64,000 nt of DNA from Sulfurimonas sp. C5 (GTDB lineage Bacteria; Campylobacterota; Campylobacteria; Campylobacterales; Sulfurimonadaceae): positions 620,001-684,000 of the forward strand of contig NZ_JARXNQ010000001.1 of the NCBI RefSeq assembly GCF_029872055.1, read 5' to 3'. The notes beneath the pieces are model-generated. The model did no database searches. It was not told the DNA's origin and worked only from the letters and a program-made list of their open reading frames with translations. Position 1 is the stretch's first letter. Each line of letters opens with the position of its first letter. Shown in pieces: positions 44,023-54,398 of the stretch. Made by a program: the position numbers and the translations under genes.

Positions 44023-45183
44023 TTAATATTCCAAGTCAAAAAATGATTTTTTTAATAATTCTTTTAAGTTATTTGTCTTCAAAACTTCTACTATTGTTTT
44101 ACTAGCCATACCTTCTCCATATGGATTTTTAACAGTAGATAAAGATTTCTGAAATTTATCACTATATAATTTAGAAATAGCGTGCAAAATATCTTGCTTT
44201 GTTGGTTTACAATCAATAATACTTTTTGCCTTGATACGCCCTTTTTGCCGATCACCAATATTAATAGTCCCTTTTTGAAAACTTGGAACTTCTAAAAGAC
44301 CGCTCGAACTGTTACCGACAGCTGCATCCACATACTGTAAAGCACTTAAATATCTTAATTGCCCCATAGAAGTAAATGCTATAGAATTTTTAGAATTTTT
44401 TAATACATATTCATCAATCATTGCATTAATAATTCTGCCATCAGTATCACTATTTGCTTTAGTAAAAATAATATTTGTATCATTCAATTCATCTATTGCA
44501 TCTAATAATTCTTGAAATTGTTCCTTTGCTGTTTCATTTTCCAAAGTGACAGGATGAAATGTGACTAAAATATTTCGTTTGTTCAATTGAAAGTTTATTG
44601 AATTTTCAAATTCTTTTTTCGATAATAGTTTCAGTCTTTTAATATTCTCTATTCCCATACCACCAACATTAAATACATTCTCAGGATTTTCTCCCAACTG
44701 AATAACTCTGTTTTTATATTCTTCAGTTGCAGTAAAATGTAAATGGCTCATTTTTGTAATACTATGTCTTATCGCTTCATCAAAAGCTCCTTCTGTAACT
44801 TCACCGCCATGAAGATGTGCAATAGGAATTCGTGATATCATGGCAGAACTAGCAGCGCTGAAGATCTCATATCTATCTCCTAGAAGAACGACAACATCCG
44901 GTTTTAAATCTTCATATACTTCAGAAAATGAAATTTGTGCTAGACCCATTGATTTTGAAATACCTACAGCTGTATCCGATGACAAAAGTATTTCAACTTT
45001 TTTATTAATGTTAAATTCTTCTTCTATCTCTTTATATGTTAAGCCAAATTCAGGACTCAGATGCATACCTGTAACTATTAATTGCAGTTCTAATTCAGGA
45101 TCTGCTTCTACAGTTTTCATAAGCCAATAAAGAAGTCCATATTCTGCTCTAGTACCGGTTACTACACAAATCTTTCTTTTCAT
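44023..45183 (-). CDS. legG: GDP-sugar hydrolysing 2-epimerase for legionaminic acid (LegG/NeuC family)
   Basis: A 386-residue enzyme of the hydrolysing UDP-GlcNAc 2-epimerase family. The start ICVVTGTRAEYGLLYWLMK, then GMHLSPEFGLTYKEIEEE, the His pair in PIAHLHGGEVTEGAFDE, and VGNSSSGLLEVPSF near 295 are all family hallmarks. In the Campylobacter pathway it releases 2,4-diacetamido-2,4,6-trideoxymannose from its GDP carrier. It overlaps legI by 4 bases and abuts ptmE. Confidence 0.9.
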   Translation of the reverse strand: MKRKICVVTGTRAEYGLLYWLMKTVEADPELELQLIVTGMHLSPEFGLTYKEIEEEFNINKKVEILLSSDTAVGISKSMGLAQISFSEVYEDLKPDVVVLLGDRYEIFSAASSAMISRIPIAHLHGGEVTEGAFDEAIRHSITKMSHLHFTATEEYKNRVIQLGENPENVFNVGGMGIENIKRLKLLSKKEFENSINFQLNKRNILVTFHPVTLENETAKEQFQELLDAIDELNDTNIIFTKANSDTDGRIINAMIDEYVLKNSKNSIAFTSMGQLRYLSALQYVDAAVGNSSSGLLEVPSFQKGTINIGDRQKGRIKAKSIIDCKPTKQDILHAISKLYSDKFQKSLSTVKNPYGEGMASKTIVEVLKTNNLKELLKKSFFDLEY

Positions 45184-46178
45184 ATGAGTTCATCTTTTTG
45201 ATAATTTTTTTGAGCGATTGAACCAATTACTTCATCCCATCTCATAGGGCTAATACCATTCCCAGGTCTTTTCACAACTATATTTTTTTCACTGAGTATA
45301 TCACCTTTTTGAATATCTGTACTAGCAACTATTGACTTTCTTGCAATTACAATATTTTTGCTTTCACTTTGACTAGGTTTTTTTATGCTACTACCTAAAG
45401 CAAGTTCTATATTTCTAATAGTCTTAATCATCTCTTTCAATTCATCCGGTTCTAACGAAGCTTTATGATCGGGACCTTCCATAGTTTTATCTAAAGTGAA
45501 ATGCTTTTCTATACATATTGCACCCATAGCAACTGCTGCGATAGGGACTTCAATACCCAGTGTATGATCGCTATATCCATAAGTTATATCAAATGTATTA
45601 CCAATTGTCATCATTGCTTTTAAATTAACATCCTGCATAGGAGTTGGGTACTCAGTATTTGCATGAAGAACTGTTATATTATCTTTAGTTGTACCAGTTG
45701 CGACTAAAACATCTAAAGCATCTTCAATTTCCCCAATATCTGCCATACCTGTAGAAAGAATGACTTTTTTATTTAGTTTCCCTATATCCCTAAGATATGG
45801 TAAATTTGTTATCTCACCACTTGGAATTTTAAAAATTTCTAATCCTAAATTATTTAAAAGTTCAATACTGTCATGGTCAAAAGGAGTTGATAAAAACATG
45901 ATTTTTTTCTGTTCACAATAACTGATAAGTTCTTTATGTGTATCTATATCGAGTTCAAGTTTTTTAATCATATCAAACTGTGACTCTTCTTGATCCGTAG
46001 TTTCTTTTTGATAGTCCGCTTTTTGTGCATTTTTAGAAACAAGGTTTTCTGTTTTAAAAGTTTGAAATTTCACTGCATCAGCACCTGCTTCAACAGCTAC
46101 ATCAATAAGTTGTTTTGCTAAATCAATAGAACCATTATGATTAACTCCTGCTTCTGCAATAATAAAGACTTTTTTCAT
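45180..46178 (-). CDS. legI: Legionaminic acid synthase (NeuB family)
   Basis: A 332-residue synthase that condenses the trideoxymannose derivative with phosphoenolpyruvate to give legionaminic acid. The N-terminal TIM barrel has AEAGVNHNGSIDLAKQLID and VKFQTFKTENLVS, the PEP-site ILSTGMADIGEIE and the metal/His site GYSDHTLGIEVP. A C-terminal SAF (antifreeze-like) domain starts near residue 275 with ARKSIVAS. Pseudaminic acid synthase and NeuB proper are close relatives; the surrounding leg genes favour legionaminic acid. Confidence 0.9.
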   Translation of the reverse strand: MKKVFIIAEAGVNHNGSIDLAKQLIDVAVEAGADAVKFQTFKTENLVSKNAQKADYQKETTDQEESQFDMIKKLELDIDTHKELISYCEQKKIMFLSTPFDHDSIELLNNLGLEIFKIPSGEITNLPYLRDIGKLNKKVILSTGMADIGEIEDALDVLVATGTTKDNITVLHANTEYPTPMQDVNLKAMMTIGNTFDITYGYSDHTLGIEVPIAAVAMGAICIEKHFTLDKTMEGPDHKASLEPDELKEMIKTIRNIELALGSSIKKPSQSESKNIVIARKSIVASTDIQKGDILSEKNIVVKRPGNGISPMRWDEVIGSIAQKNYQKDELI

Positions 46179-46753
46179 TTTAGTATACTCCCTGCTTTTA
46201 CAAAACCTTGTATTTCTACATCCTGTTTTGAAACTGCATTACTTCCATAAAAAGTATTTACTTTTACTGTCACACCACCATTGACAACACTTGCAGTTGC
46301 AATATGACAATTATCTTCAATTATCACATCATGTTCAACTAATGCTTTTGAATTGATAATACAATTTACACCTATTTTAGCGTTTGCATTGACAAGAGCA
46401 TGATGCATTACAATACTACCTTCTCCTATTTGAGCATACTTAGATACATAAGCAATTGGAGATATTACAATAGGTAGTGAAAAACCTATCTCTTTCAACT
46501 TTTGAAATAATTGAACACGTATTTTATTCGACTGAATATGTCCAATAGTAATAACTGCATTTTTACAATTTTGAAATATAGTTTGTAAATCATCATCACT
46601 CCCTATCACTTCATAACCTAAAATTTTTTTCCCTTTTAATTCCGGTTTATCGATAATCCCCATAATCTTATACTTATTTTCTTGTTCCAGTACATCTATA
46701 ACACTATGACAATGCCCACCACCACCAATTAATAAAACTTTTTCTTTACTCAT
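46175..46753 (-). CDS. legH: Sugar N-acetyltransferase (LegH/PglD/NeuD family)
   Basis: A 192-residue two-domain acetyltransferase: an N-terminal Rossmann-like half (VLLIGGGGHCHSVIDVLEQ) that binds the nucleotide sugar, and a C-terminal left-handed beta helix with the catalytic His in ALVEHDVIIEDNCHIA. It would acetylate the 4-amino group of the GDP-sugar made by LegC. It lies between legC and legI with 4-base overlaps. NeuD-type O-acetylation of the finished nonulosonate is a possible alternative. Confidence 0.85.
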   Translation of the reverse strand: MSKEKVLLIGGGGHCHSVIDVLEQENKYKIMGIIDKPELKGKKILGYEVIGSDDDLQTIFQNCKNAVITIGHIQSNKIRVQLFQKLKEIGFSLPIVISPIAYVSKYAQIGEGSIVMHHALVNANAKIGVNCIINSKALVEHDVIIEDNCHIATASVVNGGVTVKVNTFYGSNAVSKQDVEIQGFVKAGSILK

Positions 46754-47886
46754 ATTCTTACCGAACTAGGAATATTAACTATTCTGTCTTCTAAATATTT
46801 TGCATTTTCAAGATTCTCTGTTTGACAATATTTAAACATTTCAAGTTCATTCATCAGTTTCCAAATAGGTCTTGTCATTACACCATTTTTATTGGTATAT
46901 TCCAGAAACTGATTTCTCTGCTCTAAATTATCAAATAAAATTGCTTGAAGCCAATAATTTGAACATGATTCAATAGGCTCCATTACAAACTTCATCTGTA
47001 AAGTTGCAAAAAAGTCTTTATATATATCGGCCAATTCTCTTTTTGATTGCAAAAATTTTTCAAGATTTTCCATCTGAGCAACTAAAAGAGCTGCATTTAT
47101 ATTTGGCATTCTGTAATTATAAGCTATTTCATCATGTACATATTCATATAGATGTGGTACTTTTGCAGTAGTGGTCAAATGCTTTGCTTTCCTTGCTAAA
47201 ACTTCATCATCTGTCACTATAATTCCACCTCCCCCAGAAGTGATGATTTTATTCCCATTAAAACTAAATGCACCTAATTTACCGAATGTACCCGTATGCC
47301 GTCCCTTATAATAAGAACCTAAACTTTCTGCTGCATCTTCTACTAAGGCTATATTCCAATTGTCACATATCTCTTTAATTTCTGCTATTTTACACGGATG
47401 GCCAAATGTATGCATTGGTACACATGCTCTAATTACTTTATTCGTAGTTTTGTTGATACATTGCTGGTTAATTAATTTACAATTATTTTCTAAAAAATTT
47501 TTTAAAGATTTTGGTGATAATCCCATCGTATCTAAATCAACATCTACAAAAACAGGCTTTGCACCAATATAAGAAATAGCATTACAAGTAGCTATAAAAG
47601 TAAGAGGTTGCGTAATCACTTCATCATCTTGTTTTACTTCTGCCAGTAAAAGCGATATATGCAAAGCAGAAGTTCCATTTACAGTTGCTACAGCATATTT
47701 ACTTCCTGTATATTTTGCAAATTCTTGTTCTAATGTATCTACATATTGCCCAACACTAGAAACAAAAGTCGAGTCTATACATTGATTTAGGTATGCTTTT
47801 TCATTTCCTATAAATCTTGGTTCATGCAAAGGTATAAACTCTGTCGTATTATAAATTTTTTGTATATATTCAACAACTTTTTGCAT
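46750..47886 (-). CDS. legC: GDP-4-keto-6-deoxy sugar aminotransferase (LegC, DegT family)
   Basis: A 378-residue PLP aminotransferase that puts an amino group at C4 of the keto sugar made by LegB. The PLP-binding parts seen are TVNGTSALHISLLLA, LVEDAAESLGSYYKGRHTGTFG and the lysine region GAFSFNGNKIITSGGGGIIV near residue 203. The final part, IPSSVRI, is the usual DegT end. It overlaps both legB and legH by 1-4 bases. The family is shared by perosamine and other aminotransferases; context decides. Confidence 0.88.
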   Translation of the reverse strand: MQKVVEYIQKIYNTTEFIPLHEPRFIGNEKAYLNQCIDSTFVSSVGQYVDTLEQEFAKYTGSKYAVATVNGTSALHISLLLAEVKQDDEVITQPLTFIATCNAISYIGAKPVFVDVDLDTMGLSPKSLKNFLENNCKLINQQCINKTTNKVIRACVPMHTFGHPCKIAEIKEICDNWNIALVEDAAESLGSYYKGRHTGTFGKLGAFSFNGNKIITSGGGGIIVTDDEVLARKAKHLTTTAKVPHLYEYVHDEIAYNYRMPNINAALLVAQMENLEKFLQSKRELADIYKDFFATLQMKFVMEPIESCSNYWLQAILFDNLEQRNQFLEYTNKNGVMTRPIWKLMNELEMFKYCQTENLENAKYLEDRIVNIPSSVRI

Positions 47887-49076
47887 TACATTTTTCCATC
47901 TAAATATTTACCTGTTTCTTTGTGTCCAAAGTCTGGAATAAGTTTAAAAAACTCTTTTACAATATCATCCTTAGACCATGAAAGTTGAGTTTTAAAGTTA
48001 TTAATAACTTTTTCAAAACTATTTAGTTTAGCTTCATCATAAATTGCTTCGTTTTTTATGATACCAAGATTTTCAAATCTATCCATATCTAAAACTTCTT
48101 TATCAGTAAAAAACTCTTCAAAATCTTTTTCACCAGTTGTGTCACTCGGAGTAAAGAGGCATGGCCATTTACCTTGAGATGGTAAAGTTTTAGTTAACTC
48201 TCTCGCTTCATTTTCATCTTTGCATAAATATGGCTCATAACCCAAGTTTTTTAAATATTTTATGGCAATTTCAGAAAATGTGATAAGGTGTAAATTTTCA
48301 CTTAATTTAGGAAAAAATATATCTCTGTTTTCACCAAAAATACAAGACATTAGACAAAGTTCACCACTTTCTTGAGGTGTAACAAAATATCTTTTGATAT
48401 CATTTGGAGCAACTATAGGCTGTTGTTTTTGTATTCTTTGGTTAAAGCCGTGTAAAAGAGAACCATCACTAAAAGCTACATTTGCAAAGCGAGCCATTGA
48501 AACATCTATTTGTTTTGATTTTTTCATAACAAACATTTCCATAATTCTTTTACTAGCACCCATCATGTTTACAGGATTAGCTGCTTTATCCGTACTTACA
48601 CAAAAATATTTTTTAGTTTTGTTATTAATTGCCTGTTGTAGAGTTTTATCAGTATTAAAAATGTTTGTATCAATCATTCTCATTAAAGTGAAAGGGTCTT
48701 TTTCACTTCTAACATGCTTTAAAGCGGAAAGGTTTAAGATATAATCATATTGACCATCATTTTTTATAAAAGCGTCATATTCCATACTCCCTATATCAAG
48801 AGCAAAAGTAGCAAATTCCCCGTCAATATATCCAAAACTACTTCTGACATCCCTTACTAATTCAACCATATTATTTTCTGAAATATCTACTACATGTAAT
48901 TTTTTAGGATTTCTTTTAAAAATTTCTTTTGTAACGGCCTGTCCAATAGAACCTGCTCCACCTAAAACTAAGAATGATGATTCTGAAACAATTTTTGCCA
49001 ATTCTATTTGATTATTGTTAATATCATTTACAAAAAGTTCTTTAGTCCGTCCAATTAAGTTTAATATTTTTGACAC
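47886..49076 (-). CDS. legB: GDP-N-acetylglucosamine 4,6-dehydratase (LegB)
   Basis: A 396-residue extended SDR with the nucleotide motif FLVLGGAGSIGQAVTKEIF near residue 31, ALDIGSMEYDAF, and FCVSTDKAANPVNMMGASKR, whose T-D-K/M-x3-K set replaces the usual Tyr as in inverting and PglF-like dehydratases. In Campylobacter LegB starts the legionaminic branch from GDP-GlcNAc. It is the first of six consecutive leg genes. It overlaps the UDP-sugar dehydrogenase stop by one base. Confidence 0.88.
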   Translation of the reverse strand: MSKILNLIGRTKELFVNDINNNQIELAKIVSESSFLVLGGAGSIGQAVTKEIFKRNPKKLHVVDISENNMVELVRDVRSSFGYIDGEFATFALDIGSMEYDAFIKNDGQYDYILNLSALKHVRSEKDPFTLMRMIDTNIFNTDKTLQQAINNKTKKYFCVSTDKAANPVNMMGASKRIMEMFVMKKSKQIDVSMARFANVAFSDGSLLHGFNQRIQKQQPIVAPNDIKRYFVTPQESGELCLMSCIFGENRDIFFPKLSENLHLITFSEIAIKYLKNLGYEPYLCKDENEARELTKTLPSQGKWPCLFTPSDTTGEKDFEEFFTDKEVLDMDRFENLGIIKNEAIYDEAKLNSFEKVINNFKTQLSWSKDDIVKEFFKLIPDFGHKETGKYLDGKM

Positions 49077-50329
49077 TATAATCTTCCATCAGCTTCTATT
49101 AATAATCCCTTGATATCATAAACAACTTTACTAGAACTTATTTTTAAATCAAGTGTTTTAAACTCATCATGAGCAACTGCTAAAATAATAGCTTTATACT
49201 CTTCAAGATTATATTTTCCTACTAAATCTAAGTTGTACTCATCTTTAACTTCTTGAGCATCCGCCCAAGAATCATAAATATCTATCTTGCAACCATATTC
49301 ACTAAGTTCTGAAACAATATCTACTATTTTTGAATTTCTAACATCAGGACAATTTTCTTTAAATGTAATTCCTAGGATTAATACTTTAGAGTTTTTAATA
49401 GGTAAACCTTTTTTTATCATCAGCTTGATAGTTCTTTCAGCTACATATTTTCCCATACCATCATTGATTTGCCTTGCACCTAAGATAAGGTTTGGTTTAT
49501 AACCCAATTCTTCAGCTTTATAAGTTAAATAGTATGGATCAACACCTATACAGTGCCCTCCAACTAGTCCTGGCTTTAATTTTATAAAATTCCATTTTGT
49601 TGCAGCTGCATCTATTACTTCATTTGTATTTATATTCATAGTATTAAAAACAAGTGCTAACTCATTTATTAAAGCTATGTTTACATCTCTTTGAGTATTT
49701 TCAATTACTTTCGCAGCTTCTGCTATTTTTATTGAACTACATTTATGAGTACCTGCTGTAATAATTGATGCGTAAAGTTCATCTACTTTATTTGCTATTT
49801 CAGGAGTACTACCTGCAGTAACTTTTAATATCTTTGTAACCGTATGTTCTTTATCCCCGGGATTGATTCTTTCTGGACTGTACCCAGCAAAAAAATCAAT
49901 ATTAAATTTTAGTCCACTTGTATTTTCTAATTCAGGTACACATACTTCTTCAGTTACACCTGGATATACAGTTGATTCATAAATTACAATATCATCTTTT
50001 TTTAGAACTTTTCCAACCGTTTGAGAAGATTTAATAAGTGGAGTCAAATCTGGTTTCTTCTTCTTATCAATAGGAGTTGGTACTGTAATAATATATATAT
50101 TACAATCTTTTATATCATCAATATTAGTTGAAAATTTCATACCATTTTTGATAGCTTCATTTACTTGAGCTTCATTTAACTCATCAGTTCTATCAAAGCC
50201 ATTTTTGAGCTCTTGTATTCTACTATTATTGATATCAAATCCTACTACCTGATATTTTTTAGAAAATGCATGTGCCAGTGGTAGTCCAACATAACCTAAA
50301 CCTATTATACATATTTTACAATTTTTCAT
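49076..50329 (-). CDS. UDP-N-acetylhexosamine 6-dehydrogenase (TviB/WbpO-like)
   Basis: A 417-residue NAD-dependent dehydrogenase that oxidises C6 of a UDP-HexNAc to the uronic acid. Seen are KICIIGLGYVGLPLAHAFS, the hinge region AEAAKVIENTQRDVNIALINEL, and the catalytic Cys in LVGGHCIGVDPYYLTYKAEELG near residue 260. The C-terminal domain VLILGITFKENCPDVRNSK is typical. Start choice: ATG at 50329, behind AGG; the frame is open to 50362 but that would overlap fcl by 28 bases. It is most like the TviB group acting on UDP-GlcNAc or UDP-GalNAc, so the polysaccharide probably contains a HexNAc uronic acid. Confidence 0.87.
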   Translation of the reverse strand: MKNCKICIIGLGYVGLPLAHAFSKKYQVVGFDINNSRIQELKNGFDRTDELNEAQVNEAIKNGMKFSTNIDDIKDCNIYIITVPTPIDKKKKPDLTPLIKSSQTVGKVLKKDDIVIYESTVYPGVTEEVCVPELENTSGLKFNIDFFAGYSPERINPGDKEHTVTKILKVTAGSTPEIANKVDELYASIITAGTHKCSSIKIAEAAKVIENTQRDVNIALINELALVFNTMNINTNEVIDAAATKWNFIKLKPGLVGGHCIGVDPYYLTYKAEELGYKPNLILGARQINDGMGKYVAERTIKLMIKKGLPIKNSKVLILGITFKENCPDVRNSKIVDIVSELSEYGCKIDIYDSWADAQEVKDEYNLDLVGKYNLEEYKAIILAVAHDEFKTLDLKISSSKVVYDIKGLLIEADGRL

Positions 50330-50334
50330 CCTAT

Positions 50335-51396
50335 TTAAACCCCATTTATATTTAAATACCACTCATACATAGTTTTAATCCCATCTTCAAGCTCAACCTT
50401 ATGCTTCCATCCAAGATTATGTAATTTAGTTGGATCTGTAAGCTTAATCATAGTTCCATCTGGTTTATCTGTATTAAAATACAGCTTACCTTGAAAGCCA
50501 ATAATTCTTTGAATAAGTTGAGCTAATTCTTTAATACTAATATCTAAACCTGTTCCTATATTAATATGTGTATTTCTAATTTCTTTGTCTTCAGTATTGT
50601 AAGTATCTGTAAAATCCCTATTTTCAAGTAAAAATACACAAGCATCTGCCATATCTTCTGAGTAGAGAAATTCTCGTCTTGGTTTTCCTGTACCCCAGAT
50701 CTCTACGCTGTTTTCATTCACACCATATTTAGAAAGGTATTCTTTAGCTTCTTCAATAGTTGAAAACTGTAAGTCTTTTAGAACTTCTTCTATTTTACCT
50801 TCATAAAGAAGTTTTGCTAAATATATCTTTCTAATAAGAGCCGGAAGAACATGTGACTTCTCAAGATCAAAGTTATCGTTTGGTCCATAAAGATTTGTGG
50901 GCATTACAGATATAAAATTGGTACCATATTGAAGATTATATGATTCACACATTTTGATACCTGCTATTTTAGCTATAGCATATGGTTCATTTGTATACTC
51001 TAATGGTGAAGTTAATAAACAATCTTCTGGCATCGGTTGTGGAGCTTCTTTAGGATAGATACAAGTACTTCCTAAAAATAGTAATTTTTGCACTTTATGT
51101 AAATATGACTGATGAATCACATTATTCTGAATAACAAGATTCTCATATATAAAGTCTGCTCTATATGTATTATTGGCTACTATACCTCCAACCTTTGCAG
51201 CAGCAAGTATTACATATTCTGGTTTTTCACTTTCAAAAAACTCTGCTACAGCTTGTTGGTTAGTGAGATCCAGTTCACAATGCGTTCTATAAATTACATT
51301 TGTATAGCCTTTAGAATGCAGGTTTTTGACTATCGCAGAGCCTACTAATCCTTTATGACCAGCTACATATATTTTTGAATCTTTTTGGATATTCAT
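50335..51396 (-). CDS. fcl: GDP-L-fucose synthase
   Basis: A 353-residue SDR that epimerises and reduces GDP-4-keto-6-deoxymannose to GDP-L-fucose. [18 protein letters not shown] is the fcl/WcaG start, [18 protein letters not shown] carries the Ser, and [18 protein letters not shown] the catalytic Tyr/Lys. Start choice: ATG at 51396, 17 bases after the gmd stop, with AGGAAA upstream; a TTG at 51420 is in frame but would overlap gmd. It directly follows gmd in the operon. Confidence 0.92.
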   Translation of the reverse strand: MNIQKDSKIYVAGHKGLVGSAIVKNLHSKGYTNVIYRTHCELDLTNQQAVAEFFESEKPEYVILAAAKVGGIVANNTYRADFIYENLVIQNNVIHQSYLHKVQKLLFLGSTCIYPKEAPQPMPEDCLLTSPLEYTNEPYAIAKIAGIKMCESYNLQYGTNFISVMPTNLYGPNDNFDLEKSHVLPALIRKIYLAKLLYEGKIEEVLKDLQFSTIEEAKEYLSKYGVNENSVEIWGTGKPRREFLYSEDMADACVFLLENRDFTDTYNTEDKEIRNTHINIGTGLDISIKELAQLIQRIIGFQGKLYFNTDKPDGTMIKLTDPTKLHNLGWKHKVELEDGIKTMYEWYLNINGV

Positions 51397-51412
51397 ATTA
51401 GTATCTATTTTC

Positions 51413-52558
51413 CTATTCAAAGTAACTCATAATTTGATAACCACCATCTTTTAGATATTGGTCTTTGGTCATAAGCTTAATGTCACTGTGCATCATATCA
51501 TTTACCAAATCTTGTAAATTATATTCTCTACTCCAGCCAAGTTTTTGCTCTGCTTTAGTCGGATCACCTAAAAGTAAATCAACTTCTGTTGGTCTAAAAT
51601 ATCTAGGATCTACAGCTACAACCTCTTGACCTATTGAAAGATGTGATAAATCCACGTTAGATGCTTTGGCTTTTGTTTCATCAAACGAATCTATAATACC
51701 TTTTTCATCTATACCTTCACCTTCAAATCTTAAGTTAATTCCAGTATAAGCAAAAGCAAATTTCACAAAATCTCTTACAGCAGTAGTTTGACCTGTAGCA
51801 ATTACCCAATCCTCTGGTTCATCAGCTTGAAGAATCATCCACATCATTTTTACATAATCTTTTGCATGTCCCCAATCTCTTTTTGCATCAAGATTACCTA
51901 AATAAAGTTTATCTTGTAAATTCAGTGCTATTTTTGAAGCAGCCCTAGTAATTTTTCTAGTAACGAATGTTTCGCCACGTACAGGAGATTCATGGTTAAA
52001 AAGGATACCGTTACATGCATACATACCATATGCTTCTCTATAGTTTACGGTAATCCAATATGCGTACATCTTAGCTACTGCATAAGGAGATCTCGGATAA
52101 AATGGAGTTGTTTCACTTTGAGGAGTTTCTTGTACTTTTCCATAAAGTTCAGAAGTACTTGCTTGATAAATTTTAGTTTTATTTTCCAGTCCTAAAAGTC
52201 TTACTGCTTCTAAAATTCTAAGTGTTCCTGTACCATCAGCATTTGCTACATATTCAGGAGTTTCAAATGATACGGCAACATGGCTCATTGCAGCAAGGTT
52301 ATAAATTTCATCTGGTTGTGTCTCTTGGATAATACGAGTAAGATTCATAGAATCTGTCATATCACCATAATGTAAGATTAAGTTTCTATTTTCTACATGT
52401 GGATCTTCATAGAGATGATCTATTCTATCTGTATTAAATAGAGAACTTCTTCTTTTTATACCATGAACTATATAACCTTTTTTTAATAGGAATTCAGATA
52501 AATATGAACCATCTTGGCCTGTTATCCCTGTTATTAATGCTACTTTTTTCTCTGTCAT
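51413..52558 (-). CDS. gmd: GDP-mannose 4,6-dehydratase
   Basis: A 381-residue extended SDR that forms GDP-4-keto-6-deoxymannose. Signature parts are [76 protein letters not shown] with the catalytic Tyr/Lys, and [16 protein letters not shown]. Length is that of the family. It lies between gmm and fcl, so GDP-fucose is the expected product, although other 6-deoxy sugars could branch off. Confidence 0.95.
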   Translation of the reverse strand: MTEKKVALITGITGQDGSYLSEFLLKKGYIVHGIKRRSSLFNTDRIDHLYEDPHVENRNLILHYGDMTDSMNLTRIIQETQPDEIYNLAAMSHVAVSFETPEYVANADGTGTLRILEAVRLLGLENKTKIYQASTSELYGKVQETPQSETTPFYPRSPYAVAKMYAYWITVNYREAYGMYACNGILFNHESPVRGETFVTRKITRAASKIALNLQDKLYLGNLDAKRDWGHAKDYVKMMWMILQADEPEDWVIATGQTTAVRDFVKFAFAYTGINLRFEGEGIDEKGIIDSFDETKAKASNVDLSHLSIGQEVVAVDPRYFRPTEVDLLLGDPTKAEQKLGWSREYNLQDLVNDMMHSDIKLMTKDQYLKDGGYQIMSYFE

Positions 52559-52560
52559 TT

Positions 52561-53022
52561 TTATCTGTCTTCTCCTATATTTAATTGTTTAAAATAATCT
52601 TTTACATATTGGTGCACTTCATTGCTTTGAAGTAGTTCGTCTATATCAAACCATTTATAACTGCTGTGTTGTTCTTTTGGAATATTCTCCAATTTTTCAT
52701 TCAGATCTAATAAATACCCATGGTTGACATAATGCGTTGAAACACCTTCAAAAATACCATCATCATAAAAATGCTCAAACACACCTATAAAGGCTAGTTC
52801 TTGACTTATCTCAATTCCTAGCTCACCTTTTGCAATTCTTTTTTTCGCATTTTCAAATGTCTCATTCTTACGAACTATTCCACCTGTCGTAAAGTAAAAA
52901 TCTTTCGCTGGCTTATTAACTCTTTTTCCAAGTAAAACTTTTCCATTATACATAGTTACTAAATCTATTGAAATAAGAGGTGAAAACTCTACTACTATTT
53001 TAAAATACTCTGTCGAAATCAA
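52561..53022 (-). CDS. gmm: GDP-mannose mannosyl hydrolase (Nudix family)
   Basis: A 153-residue Nudix-related enzyme that cleaves GDP-mannose to GDP and mannose and so tunes the nucleotide-sugar pool. [39 protein letters not shown] resembles Gmm/WcaH, in which the Nudix box is incomplete; the usual second Glu pair is missing here as in that family. It overlaps manC by 4 bases and precedes gmd by 2, the same set as in colanic acid operons. Confidence 0.87.
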   Translation of the reverse strand: MISTEYFKIVVEFSPLISIDLVTMYNGKVLLGKRVNKPAKDFYFTTGGIVRKNETFENAKKRIAKGELGIEISQELAFIGVFEHFYDDGIFEGVSTHYVNHGYLLDLNEKLENIPKEQHSSYKWFDIDELLQSNEVHQYVKDYFKQLNIGEDR

Positions 53023-54398
53023 TATAAGTCCCTTTTATAGTCATCATCAACTCTAACAATATCATCTTCACCTGTATACTCACCAACTTGTGCTTCTATA
53101 AGTATTAAGGGTGATTTTCCTTTATTAGTAAGTCTATGGAGTTCACCAGCCTTAATATACGTACTTTCATTTGGACGCACTAAAAAAGTCCTATCTTCTA
53201 CTTCTACTGTTGCAGTACCACTAACTACTATCCAGTGCTCATTTCTATAAAAATGTTTTTGTAATGAAAGACGTTTTCCAGGTTTTACTTCTATTCTTTT
53301 TATTTTATAACCTGGTGAATCTTCAAGCACTGTATATGTCCCCCATGGTCTATGACCTGTTAAATGAATATTATGAAGTTCTGACTTAGATTCTTTTAGT
53401 TTTTCAACTACTTTTTTAACTTTTTGGGATGATCCTTTTTTAGAGATTAAAAGTGCATCTCCAGTATCTACTACAATAGTATTTTCAATGTCTACTGTAG
53501 CTATCTTTCTTTCATTGCCATAAATAAGATTGTTTTTAGAATCAATTGAAATATAATTAGTGTTTATTGTATTACCATCTTCATCATGTTGTAGTTCATC
53601 ATATAATGAATCAAAGCTTCCTAAATCACTCCAATTAAAATCCGCAGGAACAACTTTTACTTTGGTTGATTTTTCCATTAGAGCATAATCTATACTCTCT
53701 TCCGGAATTGCTAGCATATTTTCATGTTTAATTCGAATAAGATTATTTTCTTTTGAAGCACTTGTAAAGGCATTGTATGAAGCTTTATATATTTCTGGAG
53801 AATATTTTTTTAACTCTTCTAAAAACACTCCAACTTTAAACATAAACATTCCACTATTCCAGTAATAATTTCCTGCTTTTAAATACTTTGTAGCTGTATC
53901 AAAATTTGGCTTTTCATGAAAAGCTTTTACGTCTTCCTGTTCTGCTTCTATATAACCAAATCCTGTCTCAGCGAATATTGGCTTTATCCCAAATGTAACC
54001 AAAAAATTTTCATTTGCCAATTTTTGCGCTCTGACAATAGCTTTTTTGTATTCTGTTTCATCTTTAATTAAATGGTCAGAAGGAGTTACAAGTACGATCT
54101 CATCTTCATCAAATTCCATACAGGCCAATGCTATAGCTGGAGCTGTATTTCGACCTACTGACTCTAGTAAATATCTATTGTCAGATTGTTGTAGCTCTTC
54201 AAGTTGATCAATTGCCAAAAAATACTGTTCCGCATTGGAGACAATAAACTGTGACTGACACACTTTAGAATTTCTTGCAACTGTCAATTGAAACAAAGAC
54301 TTATCATCAAAAAGCTTAACAAACTGCTTTGGCATAAGTGTACGACTTATTGGCCACAATCTTGTACCATTTCCTCCGCAAAGAATTATATTAGTCAT
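53019..54398 (-). CDS. manC: Mannose-1-phosphate guanylyltransferase / mannose-6-phosphate isomerase
   Basis: A 459-residue bifunctional type II enzyme. The N-terminal guanylyltransferase starts NIILCGGNGTRLWPISRTLMPKQFVKLFD, with VTPSDHLI and the FGYIEAE motif. The C-terminal cupin, RPWGTYTVLEDSPGYKIKRIEV, then QKHFYRNEHWIVVSGTATVEVE, is the mannose-6-phosphate isomerase part. It gives GDP-mannose for gmd/fcl and possibly mannose itself. No phosphomannomutase (manB) lies in the window, so it must be supplied from elsewhere. Confidence 0.93.
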   Translation of the reverse strand: MTNIILCGGNGTRLWPISRTLMPKQFVKLFDDKSLFQLTVARNSKVCQSQFIVSNAEQYFLAIDQLEELQQSDNRYLLESVGRNTAPAIALACMEFDEDEIVLVTPSDHLIKDETEYKKAIVRAQKLANENFLVTFGIKPIFAETGFGYIEAEQEDVKAFHEKPNFDTATKYLKAGNYYWNSGMFMFKVGVFLEELKKYSPEIYKASYNAFTSASKENNLIRIKHENMLAIPEESIDYALMEKSTKVKVVPADFNWSDLGSFDSLYDELQHDEDGNTINTNYISIDSKNNLIYGNERKIATVDIENTIVVDTGDALLISKKGSSQKVKKVVEKLKESKSELHNIHLTGHRPWGTYTVLEDSPGYKIKRIEVKPGKRLSLQKHFYRNEHWIVVSGTATVEVEDRTFLVRPNESTYIKAGELHRLTNKGKSPLILIEAQVGEYTGEDDIVRVDDDYKRDLY